DNA from: Gambelia wislizenii
Lineage: Eukaryota > Chordata > Lepidosauria > Squamata > Crotaphytidae
Direction: 5' to 3'
Assembly: GCA_030847615.1 (NCBI GenBank)
Contig: JAUMIR010000004.1
Span: forward strand, 104,422,001-104,486,000
Length of the DNA stretch: 64,000 bases
Shown piece after piece: positions 8,574 to 18,947 of this stretch (the stretch's first letter is position 1; each line of letters opens with the position of its first letter). The notes below the pieces were generated by a model. It did no database searches. It was not told the DNA's origin and worked only from the letters and a program-made list of their open reading frames with translations. A program made the position numbers and the translations under genes.

Positions 8574-9960
8574 GCTGGCGCTTACGGGCACTTGATGGAA
8601 AGCCCACTCCTGCACACGTTCAACCAATTGACCAATTGGCACTTAATTGGAAACAATATGGTCAATTTAAAACACTGGCTTTTTGCTCCTGTGCATCCAT
8701 ATGACTACTACTGCTGCAATGACAGCTACTGTGGATCACAGAGGAGTAATGCCATTAACAGATGCCATCCCACTGGAGTTTGGAACTGTCACATTCCAAC
8801 CATGCAGATTTGTTCCAGTACAGCTGCTTCTGCAGTGGCTGGTAAGAAGTCCCCTTGTAAATTCTGCCCTCAAGTGACCCTGCCATATCCCCTTCTCATC
8901 CACATTTCTCCTACACATATTCTTTGCATTTCCCTACTCTCTACCTCTTGGAGAAGGGGCCATTTTGTGAAATAGCATTGACTCAAGCCAAGCTTTTGAA
9001 GCATCATGAGGTGGCTGGTGGCTCTAGAGTAACTTCATAAGTAATTGTATCATCAAAATGAACCATATGAACAAAGAGGCTTGCATCCAGGTAGTACTGT
9101 ATATGAAGTTGAAATACAGCTGAAAATCATAGTGAGAAACCAGACAATTTCTTTCCTTCTGAAACACGAGGTAAGTATTGGCTTTGGAAAGTATTGGCAA
9201 TCTCAGCCTTTTCACTTAGCAGATCACCTGACATCCCCCTGATATTATGCAAAATTAGCTTATTGGAAGTGCATCTTATAGCTGTAAAGGTCAATAATTT
9301 GTGGCCTACAGCCATAGAACTCAACATTTTTGAGAGTATCATAAAAACCTAAATTATTAATTAGCTATTACTTTAGGCCTGTTTTTGCTGATCTTGTAAA
9401 GTAAATATTCTTTTTATTGAAATGGAATATTAACTCAACCTTTCCCAGACAGTATCTGTTTACTTGCCAGAATAAGCCTGGCAGCCCTGTATATGTCTGT
9501 AGAAGACAGATAGTGATACTTTTCACAAATGATAAGGGAGATTTTTAAATCAGTAAAAATCTACCTGAGGTAGCTGAACTGTCTGAATAATTAAATAGCT
9601 GTGATGTTACTTTTTCATGTACACTATATTCTTCTGTTTTTAAGGAAGAAGGGGCAAAAACACTTCAGGAGCAGTTGTGTTTTCATGAGCAAGAGTGATG
9701 GGTCATTTTTTGAAAAAAAAATTACACGAGTGTATGTAGATAGATAGATAGATAGATAGTTCTGTCAAAACAGGAAAGTTCTTCAAATTCAGTGAAGTCA
9801 GTTATCTTAGAATTGGTGTGAAGTAAAGATAGGCTAACTGGAAAAATTGCACTAGGCAAGTGTCCCAAAACTTTGCCGCTGAATGTTGGCCCAGGCAGAT
9901 AGGTTATTTGTGGTCTGCAACTAGGAAGGGAAATGCTCTGCCGTTGTATGAAACCTTGTG
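8574..9960. other. No recognised feature apart from a (TAGA)n microsatellite
   Basis: Ordinary AT-leaning sequence. A (TAGA)n tract lies at about 9737-9760. ORFs up to 80 codons in several frames have no recognisable motif. Confidence 0.5.
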
Positions 9961-9967
9961 ACCACAA

Positions 9968-10560
9968 GTAGAATCATGCGGTTGGAAGGGATCCCAAGGA
10001 CTATCTCATTCAACAACCCCTTAGTGCAGGTATCCACAGCCAGAGTATCCCAAGAGGTGGCCATCTAACTAACCCTTGTTTAAAAACCCTCAATCATGGA
10101 GAGTCCACTACCTTTCAAGGGAGTTTGTTCTTGTGGCGACACCCTCCCAATGGTGTCACTTGGTGTGTTTGGCCTCTCCGCACCCCACCCCCAATGCCAC
10201 CACTAGTTTGTTCCACTGCTGAACAGCTCTTGTGTCAGAAATTTCTTCCAGTGATCAGATGGAATCTTCTTTCTTGTAAATCCAGCTCACCCCATCTTTC
10301 TACAACATGAATTCCCCCCCCCCCAGATATTTAAAGATGGCTACTATATCACCTTTCAGTCTTCTCTTCACCAGGCTAAACATACCCAGCTCTCTCAACC
10401 ATTCCTTATAGGGCTTGGTTTCCAGATCTTTTGTCATCTTGGTCATTTTCCTCTGGAAACATTCTAGCTTGTCTTTATCCTTAAACTGTGGTGCCCAGAA
10501 CTGGCATGCAAATGAGCAAGTTTTTGCAGTTTCTAATCTATGATAATTATTTAGGGTCAT
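9968..10560 (-). mobile_element. CR1 LINE 3' UTR (antisense), interrupted by a 75-bp hAT MITE
   Basis: Reads from the CR1 end ('AGAATCATGCGGTTGGAAGG') back through the conserved 3' region 'CTTCTCTTCACCAGGCTAAA' and 'TTCCTCTGGAAACATTCTAG' to 'GTGGTGCCCAGAACTGGCA'. A poly-C slip lies at 10313-10324. Uninterrupted CR1 would run GTTTGTTC directly into CACTGCTGAACAGC. Confidence 0.9.
10131..10205. mobile_element. 75-bp hAT MITE (8-bp TSD GTTTGTTC)
   Basis: Exact 8-bp repeats at 10123-10130 and 10206-10213 flank a 75-bp insert with ends TTGTGGCG and GCCACCACTA. Its interior (GGTGTCACTTGGTGTGTTTGG) is shared with 42420-42505 and, inverted, with 49027-49115. Non-coding. Confidence 0.8.
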
Positions 10561-10879
10561 CATGATGCATAATGTTTTCTAAATAACAATACTTTTTTTC
10601 TGTTGAGAAATCTATTGTGGTTGGAAAGTTGGACTGGGATTTGGGAGAAGCACAAATCTGGGTTCAAAGTTTTCAATGAGCTGTGAAACTCACAGGATGA
10701 CTGTGGGCTACTCAGTTCCTCTTTCTCAGCCTGATCTACCTTAAAGGGTTGTTGTAAGGATGAAGTTGGAAGGAGGAGAAGAGTTGACTTTAGATTACTG
10801 AAGGAAAAGTGGGGTATCAGTGTAAGTAATAAATAAACAATTCCTAGTTCTCCTTTCTAGGGATTTAAAAAGCTTGATA

Positions 10880-13172
10880 GATCCACTCTAAAAAATATTT
10901 CAAAAAAGCATAGGGAACTGCTTTTATCTAGCAGCAGTAGACAACAAAAGGTTTTATGGGCAAATAGGAGCCAAGTGGCATATAGAACACTTGAGCCAGC
11001 CCCAGCCTTGCAAGGATGGAATGCTATTAACTGCCTGAAAACCTTCAAATCAAACCTAAGTGAGTTCAGATCTGTAGGGTCAAATGAACTGCATCCCAGA
11101 GTACTGAAGATGCTTGCTGATTTACTCTGAAACACATGCCAAAAAAAAAAAAGGCAGAAAAGAAGATCCAGGAAACTACAGTCAGTCTGACCTCAGTGCC
11201 AGGAAAAATATTAGAATGGATTATGCAGGAGTCTATATGCAAGTATCTTGATGACAATGCAGTCATCCATAGGAACCAGCATGAGCTTGTCAATAACAAA
11301 TCCTGTCAAACTAATCTTACATTTTTTAAAACCAGGTCACTAGTTTAGTAGATGGTGGGAATGTGTGGACGTCATTTATCTGGATATCAGAAAGCATTTG
11401 ATAAGGTGCTCCACAATATTTTGTTTAGGAAACTGATTAAATGTGGAATAGATAGGAACATTGTCAGAGGGATCCATAATTGGTTGGAAAACCATGTCCA
11501 CAGAGTTCTCATCAATGATTGCATTTCAAAGTGGAAGGAGGTCCTCAGGGTTCTATTCTAGGGCCATTACTCTTCATAATGTTATTTATGACTTAGTGAC
11601 ATAGTGACTTAGATGATGGGGTGGAGAGGATCCTTATCAAGTTTTCAGATGACACAAAACTGGGAGATGTGGCTAACACATTGAAAGATAGGAACAGAAT
11701 TCAAAAAGATCTAGGGCTTGTCTACATGTGGGGCAAAAAAATTCTGGAGTTCTGCCCACATGCACCCAATTCACCCCTAAGCCCTGTGCATTATTATTCT
11801 CTGCAGGGATGTGAGGTACCTTGTTTTCACTGTCCCTGCAGAGTTTTGTCCACTGCTGCTGCCACCTCTACCTCCACCATAATTTAAAGCTCAGGAGACA
11901 GTTCCCGGCTGAAGGGAGAGGTTTTCTCCAGGCTTGACACTCCCCACTCTCCCCCTCACCTGTCACAGGAAGAGGTGCTTGAAGAAAGTAATGGAAGTGC
12001 TTGAAGGAACAGGTGACTGGAGAGCAAGTGGAATCAGCACTGTTGAGCCAGGAGAAGACAGAAAACCTCTTCCTTTAGCCAGGAACTGCCTCCTGAGCTT
12101 TAAAATGGTTGTGGTGGCGGTGGCAGTGGTGGCAGCAGACAAAAAGGTAGAGAAAACCCAGAATCAGAAAACCCTATGCATCTAGGTAAAATACCCTGGA
12201 ATGCCCCAAATCTGGGCCATGCAATGTGCGGCCTTATCGTCCCAGATTCAGGGAAAAGACTGTATACCATGTGGCCTGGTTCCTGCATATCTGGGGGAAT
12301 TCACAGGGAGGTTTGGGGTTTTTAATAGTATAGACAAGTCCCTAGACTAGAAAATTGGGCAGAAATTAATAAAATGAAATTCAATTCAAATACAAAATTT
12401 TATGTTTAGGCCTAAAAGCCAGATGCACAGATACAGGATGGGGGATACATGGCTCAGCAGTACTTTAGGTGGAAAGGACTCATTGTATGGGATTATTGTT
12501 AATCATAAGCTAAACACAAGCTAGCAGTGTGATCTAGCAGCAAAGAAGACAAATGCTATTTTATTCCCTTAAACATAATGTCCAAGTTGAGGGAAGTAAT
12601 AGTCCCATTATATTTTGTGCTGGTCAGTCTTCATCTGGAGTTCTATGTTCAGTTCTGGGTGCTTCATATTAAGTATATAGACAAGTTGGAGCAGGTTCAG
12701 TGAAGACCCATGAGGATGAGAAGAGGCATGGAGAACAAAACATATGAGGAAAGGTTGAAGGAGCTGGGTGTGTTCAGCTTGGTGAAGAGAACACAGAGGG
12801 GTGACATGATTGCTCTCTTTAAATACCTCAAGGGCTGTCATAAAGAGGAGAGGAGGGGAAGGCCTGTTCCCTGCTGCCCCAGAGGGTAGGACCAAGTCTA
12901 ATGATTTGAAGTCATTGGGGAGTAGATTTCAACTGAACTTTAGAAGGAACGTCTTGGCAGTAAGAGCAGTTCAGCAATGGAACTAATTACCTAGAGAGGT
13001 GTGTGTGTGTGTGTGTGTGTGTGTTGAGGGGTGGTGGTGTCTTCTTCTCATGATGTCTTCAAAAAGAGGCTGGACAGATACCTGCTGGAGATGCTTAAGC
13101 TGGAGATCCTGCATTGAGCAGGGGGTTGGACTTGATGGCCCATAAGGCTCCTTCTAACTATGATTCTGTGAT
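10880..13172 (+). mobile_element. CR1 LINE, long degenerate copy, interrupted
   Basis: Sense copy spanning much of the reverse transcriptase and the 3' UTR. Frames carry 'VSLTSVPGKILEWIMQESI' near 11183, 'YQKAFDKVLHNILFRKLI' near 11385 and 'IKFSDDTKLGDVANTLKD' near 11637, the last holding a degenerate F-x-DD catalytic motif. Frameshifts and stops make it dead. A 628-bp TIR element splits it at 11714-12341. A (GT)n tract interrupts the 3' UTR at about 13001-13024; the copy ends GGATTC-like at 13172. Confidence 0.9.
11714..12341. mobile_element. TIR element 'GGGCTTGTCTA', copy 1, 628 bp (3-bp TSD CTA)
   Basis: Begins GGGCTTGTCTACATG and ends TATAGACAAGTCC; flanked by CTA (11711-11713 and 12342-12344). 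Removing it restores CR1 sequence (AAAGAT-CTA-GACTAGAAAATTGGG). Interior is non-coding with a (GGTGGC)-like patch near 12109-12140. The 3-bp duplication suggests a PIF/Harbinger-type transposon. Confidence 0.8.
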
Positions 13173-13294
13173 TGCAAATATGGTAGGATCAGATCAGTGA
13201 GTTGGAATGGGCTGTATAATTACATGTTACTTGAGTCAGAAAATGATGGCTGAAATGATTATTCATTCAAACTGATTTGGAATCAAGACCCTTA

Positions 13295-13644
13295 GGAGAT
13301 CCTCAGATGCAGGCATAAAGCCCGCAAAGATGACATCACCGTACCGTGTGGTTTCACATGTGTCATCATTCTCACGTGCTGCCTCCATATGGACTCTGTG
13401 CTGCAGTGGAGAATAAGCCATCACTTTTCATTGGTGGAAACTTCCATCAATGAAAAGCGAGAGCTCATTCTCCACTGAAGCACAGAGTCTGCGGAGGCAG
13501 CACGCGAGGATGATGACACATGTGAAACCACACGGTACGGTGATGTCATCTTTGCGGGCTGTGCAAAACTAGGACCCATTCCCGGTACAGTAATGTCGTC
13601 CTCGCATGCTCCTGTTGGGCTTTTTGAAGCATCTGATAATCTCC
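13295..13644. mobile_element. 350-bp hairpin MITE 'GGAGATTATCAGATG' family (TTA TSD)
   Basis: Ends GGAGATCCTCAGATGC and GCATCTGATAATCTCC are inverted repeats flanked by TTA (13292-13294, 13645-13647). The interior 13319-13560 folds back on itself: an arm of about 120 nt is matched by its reverse complement with only around a dozen differences, centred near 13440. Terminal repeats link it to the copies at 24690, 29854 and 52346. Confidence 0.8.
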
Positions 13645-13659
13645 TTAGATGCATGAATT

Positions 13660-14275
13660 AAAAGAGAATCTAGGGACTCATTAATGTGGATTAAAGTTCA
13701 GTTTTTAAAATGGCGCTCCAAGGCAGAGACTGGACTCAAGGAAAGGATACCCTCCTTGGCATTTGCTTCCTATTGCTTCATTTTAAGGCCCATCATGGTA
13801 AGACCAGTCTTGGCACACTCTGACCCAGAAATCATTTCCCTGCAGTAGAGAAGCTGAGTAAGAGCTTATTGTACTATTCCAGGAAAATATATGTCTTTGG
13901 TGCATTTCCTTCAATGACAAATGACTGCATCAGCTGTTGCTGCTTTTTAAGTTTTTACACTTGAAAGTTTTAGGCTTAACTGGTTTACAACTAAATATTT
14001 GGGTGTATTTTTTTAAAAAAATAATCCTTTCAGTTTTAAGTTAAAGGCCCAGAAAGATCACGGATTTTTTTTTTAAATAGAATTTGGCATCCTGTCCGAG
14101 CTGACATGTCATACTGTTGCAGCAGCTGTCCAAGCAATAGGATTATTGACAACCAGGAAGGAAGAGGAGTGCGTAGCCAAAAACACAGAAGGAAGTATAT
14201 CTCTGTGAGCTCAGAAAATGCATTGTAGTTTGCAGCCTGAGGAAGTGCTACCAGAATTGCCATTCTGAACCTTTT
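13660..14275. other. No recognised feature
   Basis: Mixed sequence with T-rich stretches; nothing supportable. Confidence 0.45.
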
Positions 14276-14277
14276 GA

Positions 14278-14390
14278 CTCTAGTGGCCATAGGAAGCTGG
14301 CTTTTACTAAGTCAAAAGACCATTGGCCCAATTAGCTTAGCACTGTCTTTGCACCAGGTGGGGCTGGGGAAGGTGATAGGTTTCAGGCTT
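14278..14390 (+). mobile_element. tRNA-type SINE fragment ('AAGCTG..GACCATTGG..AGCTTAGC')
   Basis: Recognisable as a decayed copy of the reptilian repeat whose body reads 'GAAGCTG..TACT.AGTCA.ACCATTGG.CCA.TTAGCT.AGCA.TGTCT'. Only the non-tRNA portion remains. Related pieces: 20385-20525, 29755-29812, 35788-35830. Confidence 0.55.
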
Positions 14391-14718
14391 GCAGAACCTA
14401 CTTTTTTATATAAAAAACCCAAAGGCCTAACACATCAGTCTGGTATCAAAGAATTCTAAGATGAGAAATTTGTTCTGAATACTAGAATTGACTGAATGCA
14501 GATACAAATCTCTCTGTACAAATAGCTATTCCAGGCTCTCTTCCTTTCAGCATTATAATTTAGGGGCAGGAGTAGTTTTGCTCCTGCTAGTCTGCAGTGT
14601 GTCCAAATGTTTAGGAACCAGATATCTTTGCCAATAGATGGTTAATCATCCGGAAATTAATTCTCTATTTTTTGGCCTATGTCAACTGTCAGCAGCCCTC
14701 TAGACTAAACTTGGGACT

Positions 14719-14721
<3 letters not shown>

Positions 14722-14774
<53 letters not shown>

Positions 14775-14775
14775 G
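14722..14775. repeat. Compound microsatellite (TC)n(TA)n(CA)n
   Basis: Three adjacent dinucleotide tracts, CT then TA then CA. Confidence 0.95.
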
Positions 14776-14854
14776 TACTACTGTTTTTAACAGGGATGAG
14801 CAATGTGTTGTATGCTATATGTCACAGTGCAAGTCTCATGATCTCTCACCATTG

Positions 14855-14920
14855 GCAGTACTACCTAGAGTTGAGGGGAGTTGCAGTCCAGCAGCATATG
14901 GAGGGCCACACACAAACTGC
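14855..14920. repeat. Half of palindromic repeat 'GGCCCTCCAGATGTTG' family
   Basis: Carries 'GGGAGTTGCAGTCCAGCAGC..GGAGGGCCACA', the right arm of the palindromic repeat seen in full at 21902-22007. Confidence 0.55.
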
Positions 14921-14976
14921 AGGCTGGGTTTATATTGTTATTTGTTTGTTATTTGTTATTTGCTATTTATAGTGCA

Positions 14977-15205
14977 GGGCCTAAATACCCTTAAGGCACC
15001 AGATCTGGTCTGATCTTGGAAGCTTAGCAGGGTCAGCTTGGTTAGTACTTGGACAGATCACCAATGAATACCAGGTGCTGTAGGCTATGTTTCAGAGGAA
15101 GGAACTGGCATAACCACCTCTGACTATTGCTTCCCTAAGAAAATCTTATGAAATTAATGTGGTTGCCATACATTGACAAGTGACTTGAAGACACATACAC
15201 ACACA
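14977..15205 (+). mobile_element. 5S rRNA-derived SINE with Bov-B-like tail, full length
   Basis: The first ~110 bp (14977-15088) align end to end with vertebrate 5S rRNA: 'GTCTGATCTTGGAAGC', 'TAGCAGGGTCAGCTTGG', 'TTAGTACTTGGACAGA', then 'CCAGGTGCTGTAGGCTA'. That covers the internal promoter (box A AGCTNAGCAGGGT, intermediate element, box C). A body follows ('TTTCAGAGGAAGG..ACCACCTCTGA'), then the tail 'GGTTGCCATACATTGACAAG..CTTGAAGACACA', matching Bov-B 3' ends. Diverged, so not a functional 5S gene. Confidence 0.93.
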
Positions 15206-15216
15206 GTGCACATTGT

Positions 15217-15250
15217 TGTCATCATCATCATTATCATCATCATCATCACT
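15217..15250. repeat. (ATC)n microsatellite
   Basis: Trinucleotide tract, part of an antisense LINE-like piece that continues 'TTTATAAAGCAGCACCAATG'. Confidence 0.85.
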
Positions 15251-15599
15251 GTTTCTTTATAAAGCAGCACCAATGTACTTGGTGCTTTGCAAGTAAAACA
15301 ACAATAAAAAACAGCCAACCTTGCCAAAGGCTTGTTGATGTTAACTGCTGCCATACAGTCCAAAATACACATACATATATCAGGGAAGGAAGGAGCAATG
15401 CAAATATACAATTGTATAACAAATTATCCAGACAGAGTACAAAAAACAATACAATATGAAATAAATCAAACTACAGTAACAGATATGTATAATCAAAATA
15501 TACAAGAAGATAAAACAATGTATGATTCTGAGCTCTCTAGGAAAAAAGGGATACAAATGTTTTAAAAAGTCACCCATGTGCTCCATCACTGAAGTTCTA

Positions 15600-16790
15600 G
15601 ACATTCAAAATTGGGTTAAAGTTATTTTGAAAGCCACTGTTCAATGGCGTTTGAAAGGAAGTGAGGCCTGAACATTGTGGGTTTATTGGTCTACTTGCTA
15701 TTTATTTGTTCTCCCTGAAACCTATGAGCACATAGGAACTGGTTGACTTCTGTAATCTTGATTACACCTTCTCTGCCTTAAGCTTATACAAGAGCACATA
15801 AAAATGCATATGTTCTCAGGGTGCATATTCAAGATTACTCTCATTGATTATAGTTATCTCTTCAAGCCATTAAGTGCCCCATCCTACCCTCAGTGGCAAA
15901 AAGATAATGAAATGGTCAAATTGTCCCTCCACCCTTTGAAAGTATAGTTATAGGTAAAGTGAGGATTTCATAAGAAGCAATTATTAGTATTATTAACTAG
16001 CAGTTGTATATTATGGAACTATAGGCTCAATGATTGCTCCAAGCTATTGGAAGTACCTTGGAAGTAATCATCACCATGTTTCCTTTTTTGCTTTGTATAT
16101 GTAAAGTTCTCAAACTTCCTTGAAGTTTAAGAAGAGCTTGGAAAGTATATATTTTTTAAAAAACTACTTCATTATGTAACTTTGTTTCAAATTGGATTTC
16201 TATAAATATAATACAAAAAAGGGGGAAAATAAAAGGGGGAAATAGACTAGAAAGGTGTGGGGGGAAGAGATGAACATGAGCTAGACATCTACATTAATAT
16301 AATGTGACCATATGTCAAAAAAGACATTGCCTTAAAGCTGACACCTATAAAGTACACCTTCATAGGCAAAGCCTTGAGATTTTCTGACTGATAAACAAGG
16401 ATGGTGAATATTTTATCTTTCCACCCTTGGAGTGTTAAGTCTTTCAGCAGCAGTTAAAAGTACATTTCCAATCATGTTTATCATTTAACTTCTTGATCAT
16501 TTAACTGGAATTTAACTTCCACATTGCATGAATATTATTTAACAGTACATATACATCTACATTTGCCTAACTTATTCCAACTTCCCAGTCAAGTAATTTG
16601 GTATCTTTAATAGTGCAAACTGATTTTAGTAACTTGCATTACATTTGACATGTAGCTTTGTTGCAGCTATGTTACCTGTGATTCATTATTTACAAACTCT
16701 GACAAAATGTACATTCTTTTCTGGCTGAAAATACATTTTTCCTGAAGTGTTTAAATGTGAAGTTCTCTAGTAACGAATAATGATGGTACA
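15600..16790. other. No recognised feature
   Basis: AT-rich mixed sequence without recognised repeats or exons. Confidence 0.45.
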
Positions 16791-16797
16791 TACCCGC

Positions 16798-17141
16798 CAT
16801 CCTTTTACAAATAAAAACTGGGACACTTGTTGCCAAGCAACATCAGCATGGTCAAGATGGCAAAAGTTGTTAATGATAAAGAACACACAAGTTGGGAGAG
16901 GCTGCATCAGTTTGCTTTTGCCTGAGCCTACTGGGAAATGAATGAAGATTCTAGCCTCTCTTTTCCTCTATGAATTAATGAAGTGCAAACTAACTTTCCA
17001 CTTTGAATTCAATTTGCAGTAATTGAAGTAAGTAGAAGATAAAGGGTGGAAATGGGAGCAGGAGAGAGAAAAAGTGGGACAGCAGAGGATTAATTGGGAC
17101 TGTCCCTGCCAAATCAGGACAGTTGGAGGGTTTGGAAGCAA
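16798..17141. mobile_element. TIR repeat 'CCTTCAACTGTCCC' family, copy 3 (inverted)
   Basis: Inverse of 3507-3880: ends 'GACTGTCCCTGCCAAATCAG..CAGTTGGAGGG', with 'CACTTTGAATTCAATTTGC' and 'GCAAACTAACTTTCC' inside. Confirms the family is dispersed in both orientations. Confidence 0.6.
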
Positions 17142-17181
17142 CTTTATTGACATTTAGTTCAATCCTTGGATGATATGATCA

Positions 17182-17210
17182 ACCACTTCCAACTCTATGA
17201 TTCTAATTGT
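17182..17210 (+). mobile_element. CR1 3' tail fragment
   Basis: 'CTTCCAACTCTATGATTCTA', the extreme CR1 3' end. Confidence 0.65.
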
Positions 17211-17223
17211 CTTTCCTGCTGGT

Positions 17224-17450
17224 GGCCTAAATATTTGATGCACCAGATACTGCCTGATCTTGGAAGCTAAGAAGGGTGACGCCTGGTTGATACTTTGATG
17301 GGGGACTGCCAAGGTACACCGGGTGCTGTAGGCTATATTTTAGAGGAAGGTAATAGTAAACTACCTCTGAGTATTCCTTGCCTAAGGAAATCCTATGAAA
17401 TTCATGGGGTTACCATAAGTCAAGAGGCAACCTGAAGGCACACACATACA
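17224..17450 (+). mobile_element. 5S rRNA-derived SINE with Bov-B-like tail, full length
   Basis: 5S-like head 17224-17335 with 'CTGATCTTGGAAGCTAAGAA', 'GGTGACGCCTGGTTGATACT' and 'CCGGGTGCTGTAGGCTA', then the same body and the tail 'CCATAAGTCAAGAGGCAACC..GAAGGCACACACA'. Same strand and same length as the copy at 14977, 2 kb away. Confidence 0.92.
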
Positions 17451-17957
17451 GCTCTTCCTGATATACTTTGAATATTGGACAGTTCAGTAATCTTATTTAT
17501 CCTATTATTGTTATTGGCAAATTAATGCTAAAAGTCTTATCCAATACATCTACTTCATTTTAAGGTTCATAGTTTTTTGGGGGGGAAATTTTGAAAAATG
17601 AATTGTGTGTGATATTCAGAGATCTAGATATTATTTACAAGATGACACTGCTTGTTGGTTTTTGACTCAACTTTAGACTGGCCTGAACTAGCTGAGCCAC
17701 AAAGAAGAGTAAATATGTATGTGGGGAAATAGATAATAACAGGGCTCATCTTTACTCCATTTTGAGATATGTTTTTGTTTTTCCTTTACTGAGATATGTT
17801 TTTGTTTCCTTTTTATATTAAGTACCAGGGGTGCGGGAGTTTGGCCAGCAAAATGTTCAGTGTTAATGTCCAGGGTGTGGATGTTTACAGTTCATTATCA
17901 GGTGCTTCTTGTAGGTATCTAGGTAAAAAAAAAAAGTCACAAGGCCTGTCTAATTGT

Positions 17958-18088
17958 ATAGTCAATAATCCAAGTTTGGAAAGGTTACTTTCTTGGATAA
18001 CAACTGCTAGAATGCCCAAATCAGTCCATGCTGGTTGTGAGATTCTGGCAGTTGTAATCCAAAATAAAATAACCTTTCCAAGCTCTGC
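17958..18088. repeat. Palindromic repeat 'TTGGAAA-GTTAC' family
   Basis: Arms 'TTTGGAAAGGTTACTTTCTT' and 'AAAATAAAATAACCTTTCCA' are inverted; between them is 'GAGATTCTGGCAGTTGTAATCC'. Copies also at 28368-28465, 37520-37710 and 54975-55105. Probably a small DNA-transposon-derived MITE. Confidence 0.6.
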
Positions 18089-18094
18089 TAATAA

Positions 18095-18912
18095 CATAGT
18101 GGCGACATGGATAAGTGGAACATGGAGAAAACAGAGATCCTGGTGTTTCAATCTGAGCACCCAGTAGCAACACTTTCATGGGGTTACACACTGGTTCCTG
18201 TCTCAGTTACCAGGAACCTTGGAGTCCTGCTGGATGATTGTCCCTTTGCCCCTTTATTGGGGCAACTGCAAAGGCATGTAACTTCCATCTTTTGAACATC
18301 TGTAGTATCTGTAGGTTATTGACCATTGAGACTGCCCATTTGCTTGTCCAGGCCTTGGTTATTTCATACCTGGACTATTTAATAGCCTATTGGCAGGTTT
18401 GCCTTCCTGTTCTCTTACTCCTCTGATTTTAATCAAGAACAGTGCTGTTTGGGTTGTTTTAAATTTCGCTAAATACTCACACAGCTCTTCTCCTTGTAGA
18501 TCACTACACACTGGCTACAAGTTCAGGCTAGGGCGCATTATAAGCTTTTGGCCCTGGTATTTAAGGCCCTGAGGTTTAACTTCCCCCAGTATCTGGCAGT
18601 TCGATTAGCATGGTATGTACAATCTAGGAATTTAAGATCTACAGACAAAGATTCCACTGACACGTACAGCTTTATCAAAGCTGCGAGCCTTTCAGGATCT
18701 GGCTCTACAATCTTCCTTTGCACCTCTGGCTGGAGGAGGATCTTAACCAAGATGGGTAGTTACTGATGAGGATTTTGATTTTAGTATATTAGTATATTAT
18801 TTTAGTATTTTAGCATTTTATAGTGTTGTTTATTGTTTTGTTTTTGACTATGTGTGTCTGATGTTCCTCCCTTTGGTGAAAAGGGAATTCTGAATAAATG
18901 TTGTTGTTATTC
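18095..18912 (+). mobile_element. L2 LINE: end of reverse transcriptase ORF and 3' UTR
   Basis: Frames 18107-18426 and 18548-18640 read L2-type sequence: 'WNMEKTEILVF', 'VTRNLGVLLDD', 'LVISYLDYLIAYWQVCL', then 'LALVFKALRFNFPQYL' in the next frame. The copy is frameshifted and stopped. It ends with 'GAATTCTGAATAAATGTTGT'. Next to it begins the 1.4-kb Tigger-like element. Confidence 0.85.
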
Positions 18913-18947
18913 TGAAGATAGTGACACCCTAATATCAGATCTTAGTA

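Noticed and set aside
8304..8975. 223-codon ORF
   Set aside because: It reads through the 18-A tail of a retro-insertion (poly-Lys) into unrelated sequence.
14977..15088. Functional 5S rRNA gene
   Set aside because: Diverged from 5S, fused to a SINE body and Bov-B-like tail, and repeated in dispersed copies.
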